Positions 25,691 to 35,386 of a stretch of DNA of 64,000 bases are shown one piece after another. Made by a program: the position numbers and the translations under genes. Under the pieces are notes generated by a model, which was given only the letters and a program-made list of their open reading frames with translations, ran no database searches and was not told the DNA's origin. Position 1 is the stretch's first letter; each line of letters opens with the position of its first letter. Origin of the DNA: CAIXSC01 sp046349935 (GTDB taxonomy: Bacteria > Planctomycetota > Planctomycetia > Pirellulales > Pirellulaceae); the NCBI GenBank assembly GCA_046349935.1, contig JAXMBK010000007.1, forward strand, positions 470,910 to 534,909, given 5' to 3'.

Positions 25691-28600
25691 ATGTATCCGC
25701 CCTCGTTTCGTCTCGCCCTGGCGCTGTGGGCGCTCGCGCAAGCGTTCGCCGTCGCGGTCGTCGCCGACGAACCGGCGCCGCCGACTTGGTCCACCGACGT
25801 CGCGCCGCTGCTGAAATCGCGCTGCGTAAAATGCCACGGACCCGCGACGCGCGAAGCCGGACTCTTCCTCGCCTCGGCCGCCGGAGTCGCTCGCGGCAGC
25901 GACGCAGGCCCCATCGTCGTCCCCCACGACCTATCTGCCAGCCCGCTCTGGAAGCAGGTGGAAGAGCGTCGCATGCCGCCCGAAGATCCGCTCGACGATC
26001 GCGAGCGAAATCTACTTCGTCGCTGGATTCTCGCGGGCGCCCCCGGGCTCGCGCCCCCCCGCGCCGACCAATCCGTCGAAGCCGATCACTGGGCTTTCCG
26101 TCCCTTGCGTCGGCCCGAAGTCCCCGCCGTCCGCCAACCAACCGCGCTAGGCAACCCAATCGACCGTTTCCTCGCCGCGCGCCTGGAAGCCGCCGGGCTT
26201 GAGTTTCCTCCGCCCGCGAACGACGCCGTGTGGACTCGTCGCGCACGCATCGCGATCCTCGGACTCCCCCCCACGCTCGACGAACTGGCCGCTCTCGACG
26301 TCGCAACCACCTCGTCGCTCGCGGAACGTGCCGGCCAAGTCGAACGGTGGCTGGCCTCGCCGCAGTTTGGACCGAGGTGGGCCAAACGTTGGCTCGACGC
26401 CGCCGGCTACGCCGACTCCAACGGCTACTTCGGCGCCGATACCGACCGGCCGCTGGCCTATCGTTACCGCGACTACGTCGTCGAGTCGCTCAACGCGGAC
26501 TTGCCGCTAGATCAATTCGTGCGAGAACAGCTCGCGGGCGATGAACTCGCCTTCGCCGCCGGTTATCGTCCAGGCAGCGACGCCTCCCCCGAGATCATTC
26601 GTTGGCTCGTCGCCACCCATTTTCTCCGCAACGGCCAAGACGGGTCCGGAGAAAGCGACGGCAACCCAGACGAAGTCCGCGCCGACCGCTACTACGCGCT
26701 CGAATCGAGTCAACAGATCGTCGGCGGGTCGCTCCTGGGACTCACGATCCAGTGCGCCAAGTGCCACGACCACAAGTTCGAACCGATCAGTCAGCAAGAT
26801 TTTTATCGCCTGCAAGCGATCCTCTATCCGGCGTTCCCTATCGAAAGTTGGGTCAAGCCGAACGACCGCTTCGTCCTCGCGCCGCTTCCTGGCGAAACCT
26901 CCGCCTGGGAAACTCGACTGCAATCCCTGGACGCGGACTTGGCTCGCCATCGCGACGCACTTCAACTTTGGGTCGCCGCTCATCGCCCCAGCGGCGAACT
27001 TCTGTTCGCCGACGACTTCAACGATGACGCGCAGCCGCTGTCAGCGCGCTGGAGTTCCACGGCGCCGCACGACGACGCCCCCGCCGGCAAAGTCCCCGTA
27101 TCGCTCGACAGCGACGCGCGCCCCGGCGCTCGTCGTCGTCGCGGCGCACTCGAACTGCTCGAAGGCGGCACGGCGCCCAATGCTTGGCTGTCGACCCGCG
27201 AGTCGATCGACTGGACGCCGGCGGAGAAAGGCGACTCCGTTCAAGTCACCTTCGATCTGCTGGCCGATCGCGTCGACGACTCGGAAGCCCCCGCCGCTCG
27301 CATCGGCTACTACGTAGCGCTGCATGATTACGACGATAGTTCGCCGGTGGTCGGCGGCAACATCCTGATCGACGGCCATCCTTCGTCGAGCAGCGTCGTG
27401 GACCTCGACTATCCGGGCGCCGACAGCAAAGCGCTTGGTCAAATCGGCGTCGCCGGCTATCGCCCCGGTCGCAACTACGGCGTCCGCATCACCAACTTGG
27501 GGGAAGGGAAGTACCAGCTCGAGCATTTGGTCGACTTCGTCGCTGAGGACAAGTCGCTCACCCTAATGCAACAAGATCTGCCAGACGGCGGCTTCGGGTT
27601 TGAGTTCTGCTGCGGACGCAGCTTCGTCGTCGACAACGTCCGCATCGAGCGATTTGCCTCAAACTCCGCCCAAACGCTCGCTTCATTCCTCGATGAACTT
27701 CGCGGCCGACGCCAAACGACCGACGCTCTGCAAAAGGAGCGGGCAACTCTGCAGGCGGCCCGCCCCGGTAAGATCGCGTGGCTCAGCGACGTCGGTCCGC
27801 AGCCGCCGCCCGTCCATCTGCTCACCCGCGGCAACTACGCGACTCGCGGGGAAACCGTCGAGCCCGCGGGGCTCGCGGTGCTTTCCGACTCCGAAAACCC
27901 GTTCACCGTCGCCCCCAGCGGCCCGCCGCCCCTTTCCTCGGGCCGCCGGCTTGGGCTGGCCCGCTGGCTGACCCACCCCGGCAGCCGTCCTGCGGCGCTG
28001 CTAGCGCGCGTGCAAGCCAACCGAATCTGGCAGCACTACTTCGGCGTCGGACTCGTCGCCACGACCGACAACTTGGGGCTCGGCGGCGCTGAACCGTCGC
28101 ACCCAGAGCTACTCGAATGGCTGGCGGTCGAGTTGGTGGAGTCGGGGTGGAGCTTCAAACATCTACATCGACTCATCGCCCAGTCGGCCGCGTTCGGCCA
28201 ATCGAGCCATGTGAGCGAGGCGGCTCGACGCCTCGACCCGAGTAATCGCCTCTACAGCCGCTTTCCGTTGCAACGCCTGGACGCGGAAGCCCTCCGCGAT
28301 GGGATGCTGTCCGCCAGCGGCGAAATCGACCTGCAACTCGGCGGCCCCTACATCCCCACTCATCGCAACGGAGAAGGGGAGGTCCACGTCGACGAATCGT
28401 CGGCTGGCGCTCGACGCCGTTCTCTGTACCTCTATCAACGTCGGACTCAACAGCTCAGCTTGCTCAGCGTGTTCGACGCCCCGTCGATCGTGTTCCTTAG
28501 CACCCAACGCAGTCGCTCGACCACCCCTTTGCAGTCGCTGGCCCAGTGGAACTCGGAGTTCGTCGTCAATCGCGCATCGGCGCTGGCGCAGCGCAGCGCC

Positions 28601-28810
28601 CGCGTGAGCGACGTTCCCGAGTTGCGCGTCGACGTGTTGTATCAGCTGGTTTTCGGTCGCCGCCCCACGTCGCTCGAACGCCGCGACGCCCTCGCGGCGC
28701 TTCACCAGTTGCAAGAAGCGGCCGAGGGCGCACCGGACGCCGAGCTGCGCGCGTGGCGAGATCTGGCTCAGGCGCTGTTCATGAGCAACGAATACTTATA
28801 CGGGGAGTAG
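25691..28810 (+). CDS. Planctomycete cytochrome c/DUF1549/DUF1553 protein with inserted beta-sandwich
   Basis: A secreted 1039-residue protein with a signal peptide (residues 1-25). PSCyt1 follows with heme motif CVKCH at residues 45-49 and the distal RRMPPEDP. DUF1549 (PSCyt2) follows with RYRDYVVESLNADLPLDQFVREQLAGDE and a second CAKCHDHKF motif. DUF1553 fills the C-terminus (about residues 745-1030; QANRIWQHYFGVG, LHRLIAQSAAF). Between DUF1549 and DUF1553 there is an extra region (about 430-660) starting FADDFNDDAQPLSARW, resembling a concanavalin-like fold. This part is missing from the second paralog in the window, which explains the roughly 190-residue length difference. It ends 4 bases before the DUF1501 gene. 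Family function is unproven. Confidence 0.88.
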   Translation: MYPPSFRLALALWALAQAFAVAVVADEPAPPTWSTDVAPLLKSRCVKCHGPATREAGLFLASAAGVARGSDAGPIVVPHDLSASPLWKQVEERRMPPEDPLDDRERNLLRRWILAGAPGLAPPRADQSVEADHWAFRPLRRPEVPAVRQPTALGNPIDRFLAARLEAAGLEFPPPANDAVWTRRARIAILGLPPTLDELAALDVATTSSLAERAGQVERWLASPQFGPRWAKRWLDAAGYADSNGYFGADTDRPLAYRYRDYVVESLNADLPLDQFVREQLAGDELAFAAGYRPGSDASPEIIRWLVATHFLRNGQDGSGESDGNPDEVRADRYYALESSQQIVGGSLLGLTIQCAKCHDHKFEPISQQDFYRLQAILYPAFPIESWVKPNDRFVLAPLPGETSAWETRLQSLDADLARHRDALQLWVAAHRPSGELLFADDFNDDAQPLSARWSSTAPHDDAPAGKVPVSLDSDARPGARRRRGALELLEGGTAPNAWLSTRESIDWTPAEKGDSVQVTFDLLADRVDDSEAPAARIGYYVALHDYDDSSPVVGGNILIDGHPSSSSVVDLDYPGADSKALGQIGVAGYRPGRNYGVRITNLGEGKYQLEHLVDFVAEDKSLTLMQQDLPDGGFGFEFCCGRSFVVDNVRIERFASNSAQTLASFLDELRGRRQTTDALQKERATLQAARPGKIAWLSDVGPQPPPVHLLTRGNYATRGETVEPAGLAVLSDSENPFTVAPSGPPPLSSGRRLGLARWLTHPGSRPAALLARVQANRIWQHYFGVGLVATTDNLGLGGAEPSHPELLEWLAVELVESGWSFKHLHRLIAQSAAFGQSSHVSEAARRLDPSNRLYSRFPLQRLDAEALRDGMLSASGEIDLQLGGPYIPTHRNGEGEVHVDESSAGARRRSLYLYQRRTQQLSLLSVFDAPSIVFLSTQRSRSTTPLQSLAQWNSEFVVNRASALAQRSARVSDVPELRVDVLYQLVFGRRPTSLERRDALAALHQLQEAAEGAPDAELRAWRDLAQALFMSNEYLYGE

Positions 28811-28814
28811 CGAC

Positions 28815-30218
28815 GTGCCCTCTGACAACTGCTCCGCCGACCCATGGACGCTGCACCGACGCGCCTTCCTTGCACGGCACGCAGGCGGCCTCGGCGCCCT
28901 GGCGCTCGCCCACTTGCTTCAGTCCGAAACCCGTGGCGCCTCCAACAGCGGCAAAGCTAAACAGGTCATCTGCCTGTTTCAGCACGGCGGTCCGAGTCAA
29001 ATGGACCTCTTCGACCCCAAGCCGCTGCTGCAGAAACATCACGGCCAGCCCTATCCGGGCGGCGAACTCGAAATCCACTTCGACAAGCAAAAAGGCAACG
29101 TCCTCGGCAGCCCGTACAAGTTTCGCAAGTTCGGCGACGTCGGCATGGAACTGTCGGAGCTGTTGCCGCACACCGGCGCCATCGCCGACGACTTGACGCT
29201 CGTTCGTTCGATGACGACCGAGTCGGTGGATCACGAGTCGGCCCTGCGTTTGATCCACACGGGACGATTTCTCGCCGGCATGCCGGTCTGGGGTTCCTGG
29301 GTGCTTTACGCCCTCGGCTCGCTCAATGCCAATCTCCCCGCGTACGTCGTATTGTCCGATCCGGGCGGCTTCCCCGTCGACGGCGAACGGAATTGGTCGT
29401 CGGGTTGGCTTCCAGCGTCCTACCAGGGCGTGCAGTTCCGCTCCGGCCGCTCGCCCGTCGTCAACTTGGAACCGACCCCGAATCTCGCCACGACCCCGGC
29501 CGCTCGCGAGGCCCAGTTGCGATTTCTCCAGCAGTTGAACCAGGCGCACTTGCAGCGTCGGCAGGGGGACGACGAATTGGCGGCGCGCATCACGAACTTC
29601 GAGACGGCCGCGCGGATGCAGTCGGCCGTCAAAGAGGCGCTCGACCTATCCGGCGAGACGGCGGCGACCAAGACGCAATACGGCTTGGATCAAGATGCAA
29701 CGCGCGAGTACGGCACGCGCTGCTTGCTGGCGCGGCGATTGGTCGAGCGCGGCGTTCGATTCGTACAACTGTACCTGCAAGGCCAACCGTGGGACACGCA
29801 CAGCAAGAATGCCGAGTCTCTGAAGGGATTGTGCGCTCGCACGGATCAACCGAGTGCGGCGCTCGTCGCCGACCTCAAGCAGCGTGGAATGCTCGACGAA
29901 ACGATCGTCCTCTGGACGGGCGAATTTGGGCGACTGCCCGTTTCGCAAGGCGCCGACGGACGCGACCACAACCGCCACGGTTTCTCGTTGTGGTTGGCGG
30001 GCGGCGGCTTTCGCGCCGGCTACCTGCACGGCGCGACCGATGATTTCGGCTACCGCTCGGTGACCGACGTCGTCACCGTGCACGATCTGCACGCCACGCT
30101 GCTCACCGCCCTCGGCATCGACCACCGGCGGCTCGTCTACCCGCACGACGGACGCGACACAAGCCTCACCGACGCCGACGTGACTCACGCCCGCATCATC
30201 CCTGAATTGCTCGCGTGA
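28815..30218 (+). CDS. DUF1501 protein, alkaline-phosphatase/sulfatase-like fold, Tat-exported
   Basis: The 467-residue product starts with GTG at 28815, four bases after the DUF1553 gene, so both are in one operon. A twin-arginine signal is present (HRRAFLARHAGGLGALALAHLL). Family motifs follow: FQHGGPSQMDLFDPKP near residue 55, ARRLVERGVRFVQLY, WTGEFGRLPVSQG and DGRDHNRHGFSLWLAGGGF, with VHDLHATLLTALGI near the end. The fold is that of the alkaline-phosphatase superfamily. Planctomycete DUF1501 proteins sit next to DUF1553 partners; their substrate is not known. Confidence 0.9.
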   Translation: MPSDNCSADPWTLHRRAFLARHAGGLGALALAHLLQSETRGASNSGKAKQVICLFQHGGPSQMDLFDPKPLLQKHHGQPYPGGELEIHFDKQKGNVLGSPYKFRKFGDVGMELSELLPHTGAIADDLTLVRSMTTESVDHESALRLIHTGRFLAGMPVWGSWVLYALGSLNANLPAYVVLSDPGGFPVDGERNWSSGWLPASYQGVQFRSGRSPVVNLEPTPNLATTPAAREAQLRFLQQLNQAHLQRRQGDDELAARITNFETAARMQSAVKEALDLSGETAATKTQYGLDQDATREYGTRCLLARRLVERGVRFVQLYLQGQPWDTHSKNAESLKGLCARTDQPSAALVADLKQRGMLDETIVLWTGEFGRLPVSQGADGRDHNRHGFSLWLAGGGFRAGYLHGATDDFGYRSVTDVVTVHDLHATLLTALGIDHRRLVYPHDGRDTSLTDADVTHARIIPELLA

Positions 30219-30228
30219 ATTGCCCGCA

Positions 30229-31233
30229 TCATCCAGCCAACCAGCGCGCGGCGTCTTTAGCCCAGTAAGTAAGCAGCAGCGTGGCGCCGGCGCGACGCAT
30301 CGCGAGCAGCGACTCAAGCGCCACGGCCCGTTCGTCGATCCACCCGGCCGCAGCCGCCGCTTTGACCATCGAGTACTCGCCCGACACGTTGTACGCCGAC
30401 AAGGGCACGCCCGGAAACCGATCGTGGATCGCGCGCAAAATGTCCAAGTAGGCGAGCGCCGGTTTGACCATGATCATGTCCGCCCCCTCGCGTAGGTCGA
30501 GTTCCACTTCGCGGAGAGCTTGGTCGGCCGAGGCGGCGGGATCCATTTGGTAGGCGCGCCGGTCGCCGAACTGCGGTGCGCTTTCGGCCGCATCGCGAAA
30601 CGGACCGTAATACGCGCTGGCGTACTTCGCCGCGTAACTCAGAATCGGTACATGCTCGAAATGAGCCGCATCTAGCGCTGCTCGGATCGCGCGCACCATC
30701 CCGTCCATCATGCCGCTGGGCGCGATCACGTCGGCGCCCGCGCGTGCGAAACTAACCGCCTGCTTGCCGAGCAGCTCCAGCGTCGCATCGTTGTCGACGT
30801 CCGTGCGGCCCGTTCGGGCATTCACCACGCCGCAGTGCCCGTGGCTCGTGTATTCGCAGAAACAAACATCCGCGATCCGCACCACTTCCGGCGCAGCTGC
30901 GCGAGCCGCTCGGAGCGCCTGCTGCACGATGCCTTCGTCCTGAAACGAGTCCGAACCGACCTCGTCCTTGTGAGGCGGAATGCCGAAGAGGATGACTCCG
31001 CCCAGTCCAAGTGCGCGAACGGCTTCCAGTTCCTCAGGCAGCTTATCGAGCGAAATCTGGTCTTGCCCGGGCATCGAGCGGATCGGCTGGCGCAGCCCTT
31101 CGCCGGGACGCACAAACAGAGGCTGGATGAAGTTGCTGGGGACGAGGCGAGTTTCCTTGACCATCTCCCGAATGCCGGGGTGGTAGCGGAGTCGCCGAAG
31201 TCGCGTCTGCGGGAACCCAAAGTCGTTATTCAT
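30229..31233 (-). CDS. hemB: Delta-aminolevulinic acid dehydratase (porphobilinogen synthase)
   Basis: Condenses two 5-aminolevulinates into porphobilinogen in the heme/cobalamin pathway. The 334-residue product from ATG 31233 has the two Schiff-base lysines, Lys203 in SYAAKYASAYYGPFR and Lys257 in MIMVKPALAYLD. A three-cysteine zinc site (Cys124, Cys126, Cys134 in DVCFCEYTSHGHCG) marks the zinc-dependent class rather than the Mg-only class. The frame is open upstream, but that part overlaps the divergent truB gene and lacks homology. It converges with the DUF1501 gene. Confidence 0.94.
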   Translation of the reverse strand: MNNDFGFPQTRLRRLRYHPGIREMVKETRLVPSNFIQPLFVRPGEGLRQPIRSMPGQDQISLDKLPEELEAVRALGLGGVILFGIPPHKDEVGSDSFQDEGIVQQALRAARAAAPEVVRIADVCFCEYTSHGHCGVVNARTGRTDVDNDATLELLGKQAVSFARAGADVIAPSGMMDGMVRAIRAALDAAHFEHVPILSYAAKYASAYYGPFRDAAESAPQFGDRRAYQMDPAASADQALREVELDLREGADMIMVKPALAYLDILRAIHDRFPGVPLSAYNVSGEYSMVKAAAAAGWIDERAVALESLLAMRRAGATLLLTYWAKDAARWLAG

Positions 31234-31324
31234 GAGTACATTTATAGCGAGCGATCGAGGCGCGATGAAGCACGCCAATTCGGCCCGCCGCGGCCCTCGT
31301 CGCGAATCGATTGCGGATCGCGGA

Positions 31325-32206
31325 ATGTTTGGATTTCTCGTCGTCGACAAACCGGCCGGCGTCACCTCGCGCGACGTCGTGAACCAGGTGCAGCGAACCG
31401 TGCGGCCCCATAAGGTGGGGCATGCCGGCACCCTCGACCCGCTCGCCACCGGCGTGCTTCTCCTCGCCCTCGGACCCGCGACGCGTCTGATCGATCACCT
31501 CCATCGCTTGTCCAAACGCTACGAAGCGACGTTTCTACTGGGCCGTTCCAGCGACACGGAGGACGTCGAAGGACAAGTCGTCGAACTGGCCGATGCACCG
31601 CACATCACGCGCTCGATGCTGGAAGACGTCCTTCCGCGATTCCTCGGAGCGCAAGACCAAGTGCCGCCAATCTATTCGGCGCTCAAAGTCAACGGACGAC
31701 GTGCTTATGCACTGGCGCGCGCCGGCCAAGCCGTCGCCCTTGCCGCACGGCGGATCGTCGTCCATACGCTCGAGTTGTCGGGCTTCGACTATCCGCAAAT
31801 GCGTCTGACGATCGAGTGCAGTTCGGGGACGTATGTACGCAGCCTGGGCCGCGATTTGGCTCGCGTCTTGAACACCGAAGCCGTCATGTCGGCATTGCGA
31901 CGCACTTCGATCGGTCCCTTCACTTTGGATCGCGCCATCCCGCTTGGTCCCGCCACGCTGGACCACATTCGGCAGAACCTGATCGACCCGCTCGTCGGCT
32001 TGGCTGACTTGACGCAGCGCCGACTCACGCCGGAACTGGTCGCTCGCCTGCGCAACGGCCAAACCATTCCGCTCGCAGATGGCGACGAAGGGGAACAAAT
32101 TGCGGCGCTCGACCCGCGCGGCCGGTTGACGGCGATTCTCTCGAGGCGCGAGCCGGGCTACTGGCGCCCGCTGATGGTCTTTCCCGCGACCGACGAGGTC
32201 ACGTAA
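31325..32206 (+). CDS. truB: tRNA pseudouridine synthase B
   Basis: Makes pseudouridine 55 in the T loop of tRNAs. The catalytic Asp lies in VGHAGTLDPLATGVL; further motifs are KRYEA, QVPPIYSALKVNGRRAY and GTYVRSLGRDLA. The product from ATG 31325 is 293 residues and begins at MFGFLVVDKPAG, where the family normally starts. An earlier ATG at 31265 has a GAGG in front and would add a 20-residue basic extension. Transcription is divergent from hemB, whose start codon is about 90 bases away. Confidence 0.93.
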   Translation: MFGFLVVDKPAGVTSRDVVNQVQRTVRPHKVGHAGTLDPLATGVLLLALGPATRLIDHLHRLSKRYEATFLLGRSSDTEDVEGQVVELADAPHITRSMLEDVLPRFLGAQDQVPPIYSALKVNGRRAYALARAGQAVALAARRIVVHTLELSGFDYPQMRLTIECSSGTYVRSLGRDLARVLNTEAVMSALRRTSIGPFTLDRAIPLGPATLDHIRQNLIDPLVGLADLTQRRLTPELVARLRNGQTIPLADGDEGEQIAALDPRGRLTAILSRREPGYWRPLMVFPATDEVT

Positions 32207-32217
32207 CCGGCACCGTC

Positions 32218-32236
32218 GCCGCTATACTAAAGCGGC
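32218..32236. other. Hairpin overlapping a promoter-like TATACT
   Basis: GCCGCT-ATACTAA-AGCGGC forms a 6-bp stem with a 7-base loop just after the truB stop; TATACT (32223-32228) lies in it and matches a -10 box in five of six positions, but no good -35 is seen 17 bases before. It may be a weak terminator or part of the promoter of the next gene. Confidence 0.3.
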
Positions 32237-32314
32237 AGCGAGTTACGCCGATTGACGCGATTCAGCGCTCGCATACTCCCGATCCAATTCCCACTGCAGA
32301 GAATCAGAGCCGGC

Positions 32315-32923
32315 ATGAGCACCGTCGAACAAATCCTGGTCGTTCCCACATCGGTTTTCCACGCCTTGGGGCACTTTCAGGGGTTTTCCAACGAAGTGGA
32401 GCGGTATCTAAACGAGTTGCTCAGTCCACGCAACACAAGCTACAAGCCGCGGCCGGAGATGGAGCTGGATCCGTCGTTCAAACAGTTGATCCCGTACGTC
32501 GTCTTCCGCTACACCGACCCCAACGGGCGCGTGTTTTTGTTTGAATACACGCGCGGGAAGGGGCAGGGGGAGCAACGCCTGCACAGCAAGCGCAGCATCG
32601 GCATCGGCGGTCACATCTCGGCCGCCGACGCCGCGCATCACGACGTCTATGCGGAAGGCATGCGGCGCGAACTGGAAGAGGAGGTCGTCATCAACACGCC
32701 TTACTCGCAGCGCTGCATCGGCATGATCAATGACGATCTCACCGAAGTCGGCAAAGTCCACCTGGGCGTCGTTCACTTGTGCGACGTCGAATCGCCGGCC
32801 GTGAGTCCGCGCGAGTCGGACATCTGCGACGCCGCCTTCCGGCCGCTCGACGAACTCCTCAGCCGGCTCGACGCCTTCGAAACGTGGTCCAAGATCTGCC
32901 TCGAACAAGCGTTCCAGCGGTAA
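32315..32923 (+). CDS. NUDIX-superfamily predicted phosphoesterase (COG4112-like)
   Basis: A 202-residue protein from ATG 32315. Its middle carries a Nudix-like box, SIGIGGHISAAD followed by AEGMRRELEEEV, with a longer spacer than the canonical G-x5-E box. The N-terminal VVPTSVFHALGHFQGF is shared by a little-characterised group of predicted phosphoesterases. The substrate is unknown. It ends 5 bases before the cysteine desulfurase start, so the two form an operon; the metabolic link is not obvious. Confidence 0.7.
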   Translation: MSTVEQILVVPTSVFHALGHFQGFSNEVERYLNELLSPRNTSYKPRPEMELDPSFKQLIPYVVFRYTDPNGRVFLFEYTRGKGQGEQRLHSKRSIGIGGHISAADAAHHDVYAEGMRRELEEEVVINTPYSQRCIGMINDDLTEVGKVHLGVVHLCDVESPAVSPRESDICDAAFRPLDELLSRLDAFETWSKICLEQAFQR

Positions 32924-32928
32924 CTCGC

Positions 32929-34119
32929 ATGCGCTCGCCCGTGTATCTCGATAACCACGCCACGACGCGCGTCGACCCGCGCGTGCTCGCGGCCATGCTT
33001 CCCTACTTCGTCGACCACTATGGCAACGCCGGCAGCACAAGTCACCAGTTCGGCGCCGAGGCGCGCGAAGCGGTGGAACGGGCTCGAGCGGCGATCGGCG
33101 AACAGATCGGAGCTTCGGCGCGCGAGATCGTATTCACCAGCGGCGCGACGGAAAGCAACAACTTGGCGCTGCGCGGCGTCGCCGAACGCGTCCGACGCCG
33201 CGGCAATCATCTGGTCAGCGTCGTCACCGAGCACAAGGCAGTGCTCGATCCGCTCGCCCGCCTGAGCCGAAAAGGCTACGACGTGACGCTGCTGCCGGTC
33301 GCCCCCGCAGACCGACGCGATGCGGGCCGGATCGACGTCCAGCAGTTCGCCGACGCACTGCGCAACGACACGCTCTTGGCGTCGGTGATGCTCGCCAACA
33401 ACGAAATCGGCGTCCTCCAGCCGCTCGCCGAAATCGCCCGCCTCTGCCGCGCAAAAGGCGTGCTGTTGCACTGCGACGCGACTCAGGCCGTCGGAAAGCT
33501 GCCGTTGAACGCGCACGAACTGGATGTCGATCTGCTTAGCTTCAGCGCACACAAGATTTATGGTCCTAAGGGAGTCGGGGCGCTCTACGTTCGTCGCTCG
33601 TCGCCTCCCATCCGGCTGGAGCCGCTGGCCGACGGCGGCGGCCAGGAAATGGGCCTGCGCAGCGGCACGCTCAACGTCCCCGGCATCGTGGGACTCGCTC
33701 AGGCGCTGCAACTCTGCACGGCCGAAATGCCAACGGAAACGGAGCGTCTGCAATCGCTCCGCGACCACCTGTTCACGGGGCTCTGTCGCGAATTAACCGG
33801 TGTGACCCTGAACGGTCCTGCTCTCGACGACGTCAGCCTGCGGCTGACTGGCAATCTCAATTGCCGATTCGAGTTCGTCGACGGCGAAGCGTTAATGATG
33901 AACTTGCGCGACGTGGCTGTTTCGAGCGGCAGTGCGTGCACGTCGACGAATCCCGAGCCGAGTCACGTCCTCAGGGCCCTGGGGTTGTCCACCGACGACG
34001 CCCGTTCCAGCCTCCGATTTGGGCTCGGACGCTTCAACACGCTCGACGACGTCGACACGGCCGTCTCGGCGATCGCCGAGACGGTGCGCGCCTTGCGGAA
34101 ACTTTCCAGCTCGGCGTAG
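32929..34119 (+). CDS. Cysteine desulfurase (IscS/NifS family)
   Basis: A 396-residue PLP enzyme that takes sulfur from cysteine for Fe-S cluster and thio-cofactor synthesis. The N-terminal YLDNHATTRVDPRV, the ATESNN substrate motif, the Schiff-base Lys209 in SFSAHKIYGPKG and the active-site Cys337 in SSGSACTSTNPEPSHVL are all present; the SSGSAC loop places it in group I (IscS/NifS). The ATG at 32929 directly follows the previous gene. No iscU or other Fe-S assembly gene is adjacent. A longer upstream frame overlaps the NUDIX-like gene and is not used. Confidence 0.9.
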   Translation: MRSPVYLDNHATTRVDPRVLAAMLPYFVDHYGNAGSTSHQFGAEAREAVERARAAIGEQIGASAREIVFTSGATESNNLALRGVAERVRRRGNHLVSVVTEHKAVLDPLARLSRKGYDVTLLPVAPADRRDAGRIDVQQFADALRNDTLLASVMLANNEIGVLQPLAEIARLCRAKGVLLHCDATQAVGKLPLNAHELDVDLLSFSAHKIYGPKGVGALYVRRSSPPIRLEPLADGGGQEMGLRSGTLNVPGIVGLAQALQLCTAEMPTETERLQSLRDHLFTGLCRELTGVTLNGPALDDVSLRLTGNLNCRFEFVDGEALMMNLRDVAVSSGSACTSTNPEPSHVLRALGLSTDDARSSLRFGLGRFNTLDDVDTAVSAIAETVRALRKLSSSA

Positions 34120-34233
34120 CAACATCGTGTTTCGCGGTGGCAGGCGTCGCCCCGCTGAACTAGGCTGGACGGATTGCGGCCGCTCCTTCAACACGACCGC
34201 CCTTGCAACACCGTCCGACTCTGCTGTTTGCCC

Positions 34234-35334
34234 ATGAACATCGTCAAAGCGACTCGCGCCTACGAAGCCTGGCTCGGCGAGCAGGTCGCCGTGCATACGT
34301 CCGAGTTGGACTACAAGCACGAACGGATGGCGGATCGGGCCGATCCGTTTCCCTTCTTTCGCGGAACCTACTACCGCTGGGCGCAGTGGTGGAGTGAATC
34401 GCAGGAAGATTGGAAGACGGGGCCCGAAGTGCTCGCCGTGGGCGACCTCCATATCGAGAACTTCGGCTCGTGGCGCGATGCCGATGCGCGGTTGGTGTGG
34501 GGCGTCAATGACTTTGACGAGGCCGAATCACTGCCCTACACCCAAGACCTCGTGCGTCTCGCGACCAGTTTCCGGATCGCACGTCGTTCGCAGCAGTTCG
34601 CCGTCTCGCCCACAGCCGCGTGTCGACTCATCCTCGACGGTTATCGACGTCAAATGGCGCTGGGCGGCCGACCGTTCGTGTTAGAGGAACGACATGGCGC
34701 GCTGCGCTCTTTGGCCATGGCCAGCGAACGCAGCCCCAAGAAGTTTTGGAAGAAGCTAACCGCCGTTCTCGACGAACCGGTCGCTCGCCCGCCAGCAGAA
34801 GCCCGCGAACTACTCGTGCGTAGTTTTCCCGTCGCGGAACTTACGCCGCAATTTCGCTTTCACCGACGCGTGGGGATGGGGAGTCTCGGCAAACCGCGAT
34901 TCTTGGCGCTCGCTCAGTGGCAAGGCGCGTGGGTGGCTCGAGAAGTAAAGGCCGTCGCGCCGCCGAGCTCGCGGTGGTTCCAGCGCAGTTCCGCGCGCAG
35001 CCGATCGCAAGTCGCCAGCATCCTCGCCATCGCACGGCGTTGTCCCGATCCGTATTTCATTCCCGGACCGCGCTGGAACGTACGTCGCCTCGCCCCCCGC
35101 TGCTCGCGCATCTTACTCCACGAATTGGCCCAAGTTGACGATGTCGAGCGAATCCTGAAGTCGATGGGCGCCGAGTTGGCGAATGTCCACTGCGGAACAA
35201 ACTCCGTACGCGGAGCCATCCTGCGCGACTTGAAGTTGCGTAAGGCAAAGTGGTTGGCCGATGCCAGTCGAGCGGCCGAGGCAGCCGTGCTGCGCGACTG
35301 GCGATCCTGGCGCAAGGCGTACGACAAAACCTAG
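34234..35334 (+). CDS. DUF2252 family protein
   Basis: A 366-residue protein from ATG 34234. It has the family blocks FPFFRGTYYRWAQWW and GDLHIENFGSWRD followed by VWGVNDFDEAESLP, reminiscent of the HxD...DFD catalytic segments of aminoglycoside-phosphotransferase-like kinases. The biochemical role of DUF2252 is not established. It is 114 bases after the desulfurase gene and converges with the next gene. Confidence 0.85.
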   Translation: MNIVKATRAYEAWLGEQVAVHTSELDYKHERMADRADPFPFFRGTYYRWAQWWSESQEDWKTGPEVLAVGDLHIENFGSWRDADARLVWGVNDFDEAESLPYTQDLVRLATSFRIARRSQQFAVSPTAACRLILDGYRRQMALGGRPFVLEERHGALRSLAMASERSPKKFWKKLTAVLDEPVARPPAEARELLVRSFPVAELTPQFRFHRRVGMGSLGKPRFLALAQWQGAWVAREVKAVAPPSSRWFQRSSARSRSQVASILAIARRCPDPYFIPGPRWNVRRLAPRCSRILLHELAQVDDVERILKSMGAELANVHCGTNSVRGAILRDLKLRKAKWLADASRAAEAAVLRDWRSWRKAYDKT

Positions 35335-35386
35335 CCAGAACTCGCCTAACTTGAACATGCCTAGCTTGGCTGCGCCGCCGCGGACG

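Noticed and set aside
31231..31234. truB starting at ATG 31232, overlapping the hemB start codon
   Set aside because: The 31 residues it would add have no family similarity, and MFGFLVVDKPAG at 31325 is the usual TruB beginning.
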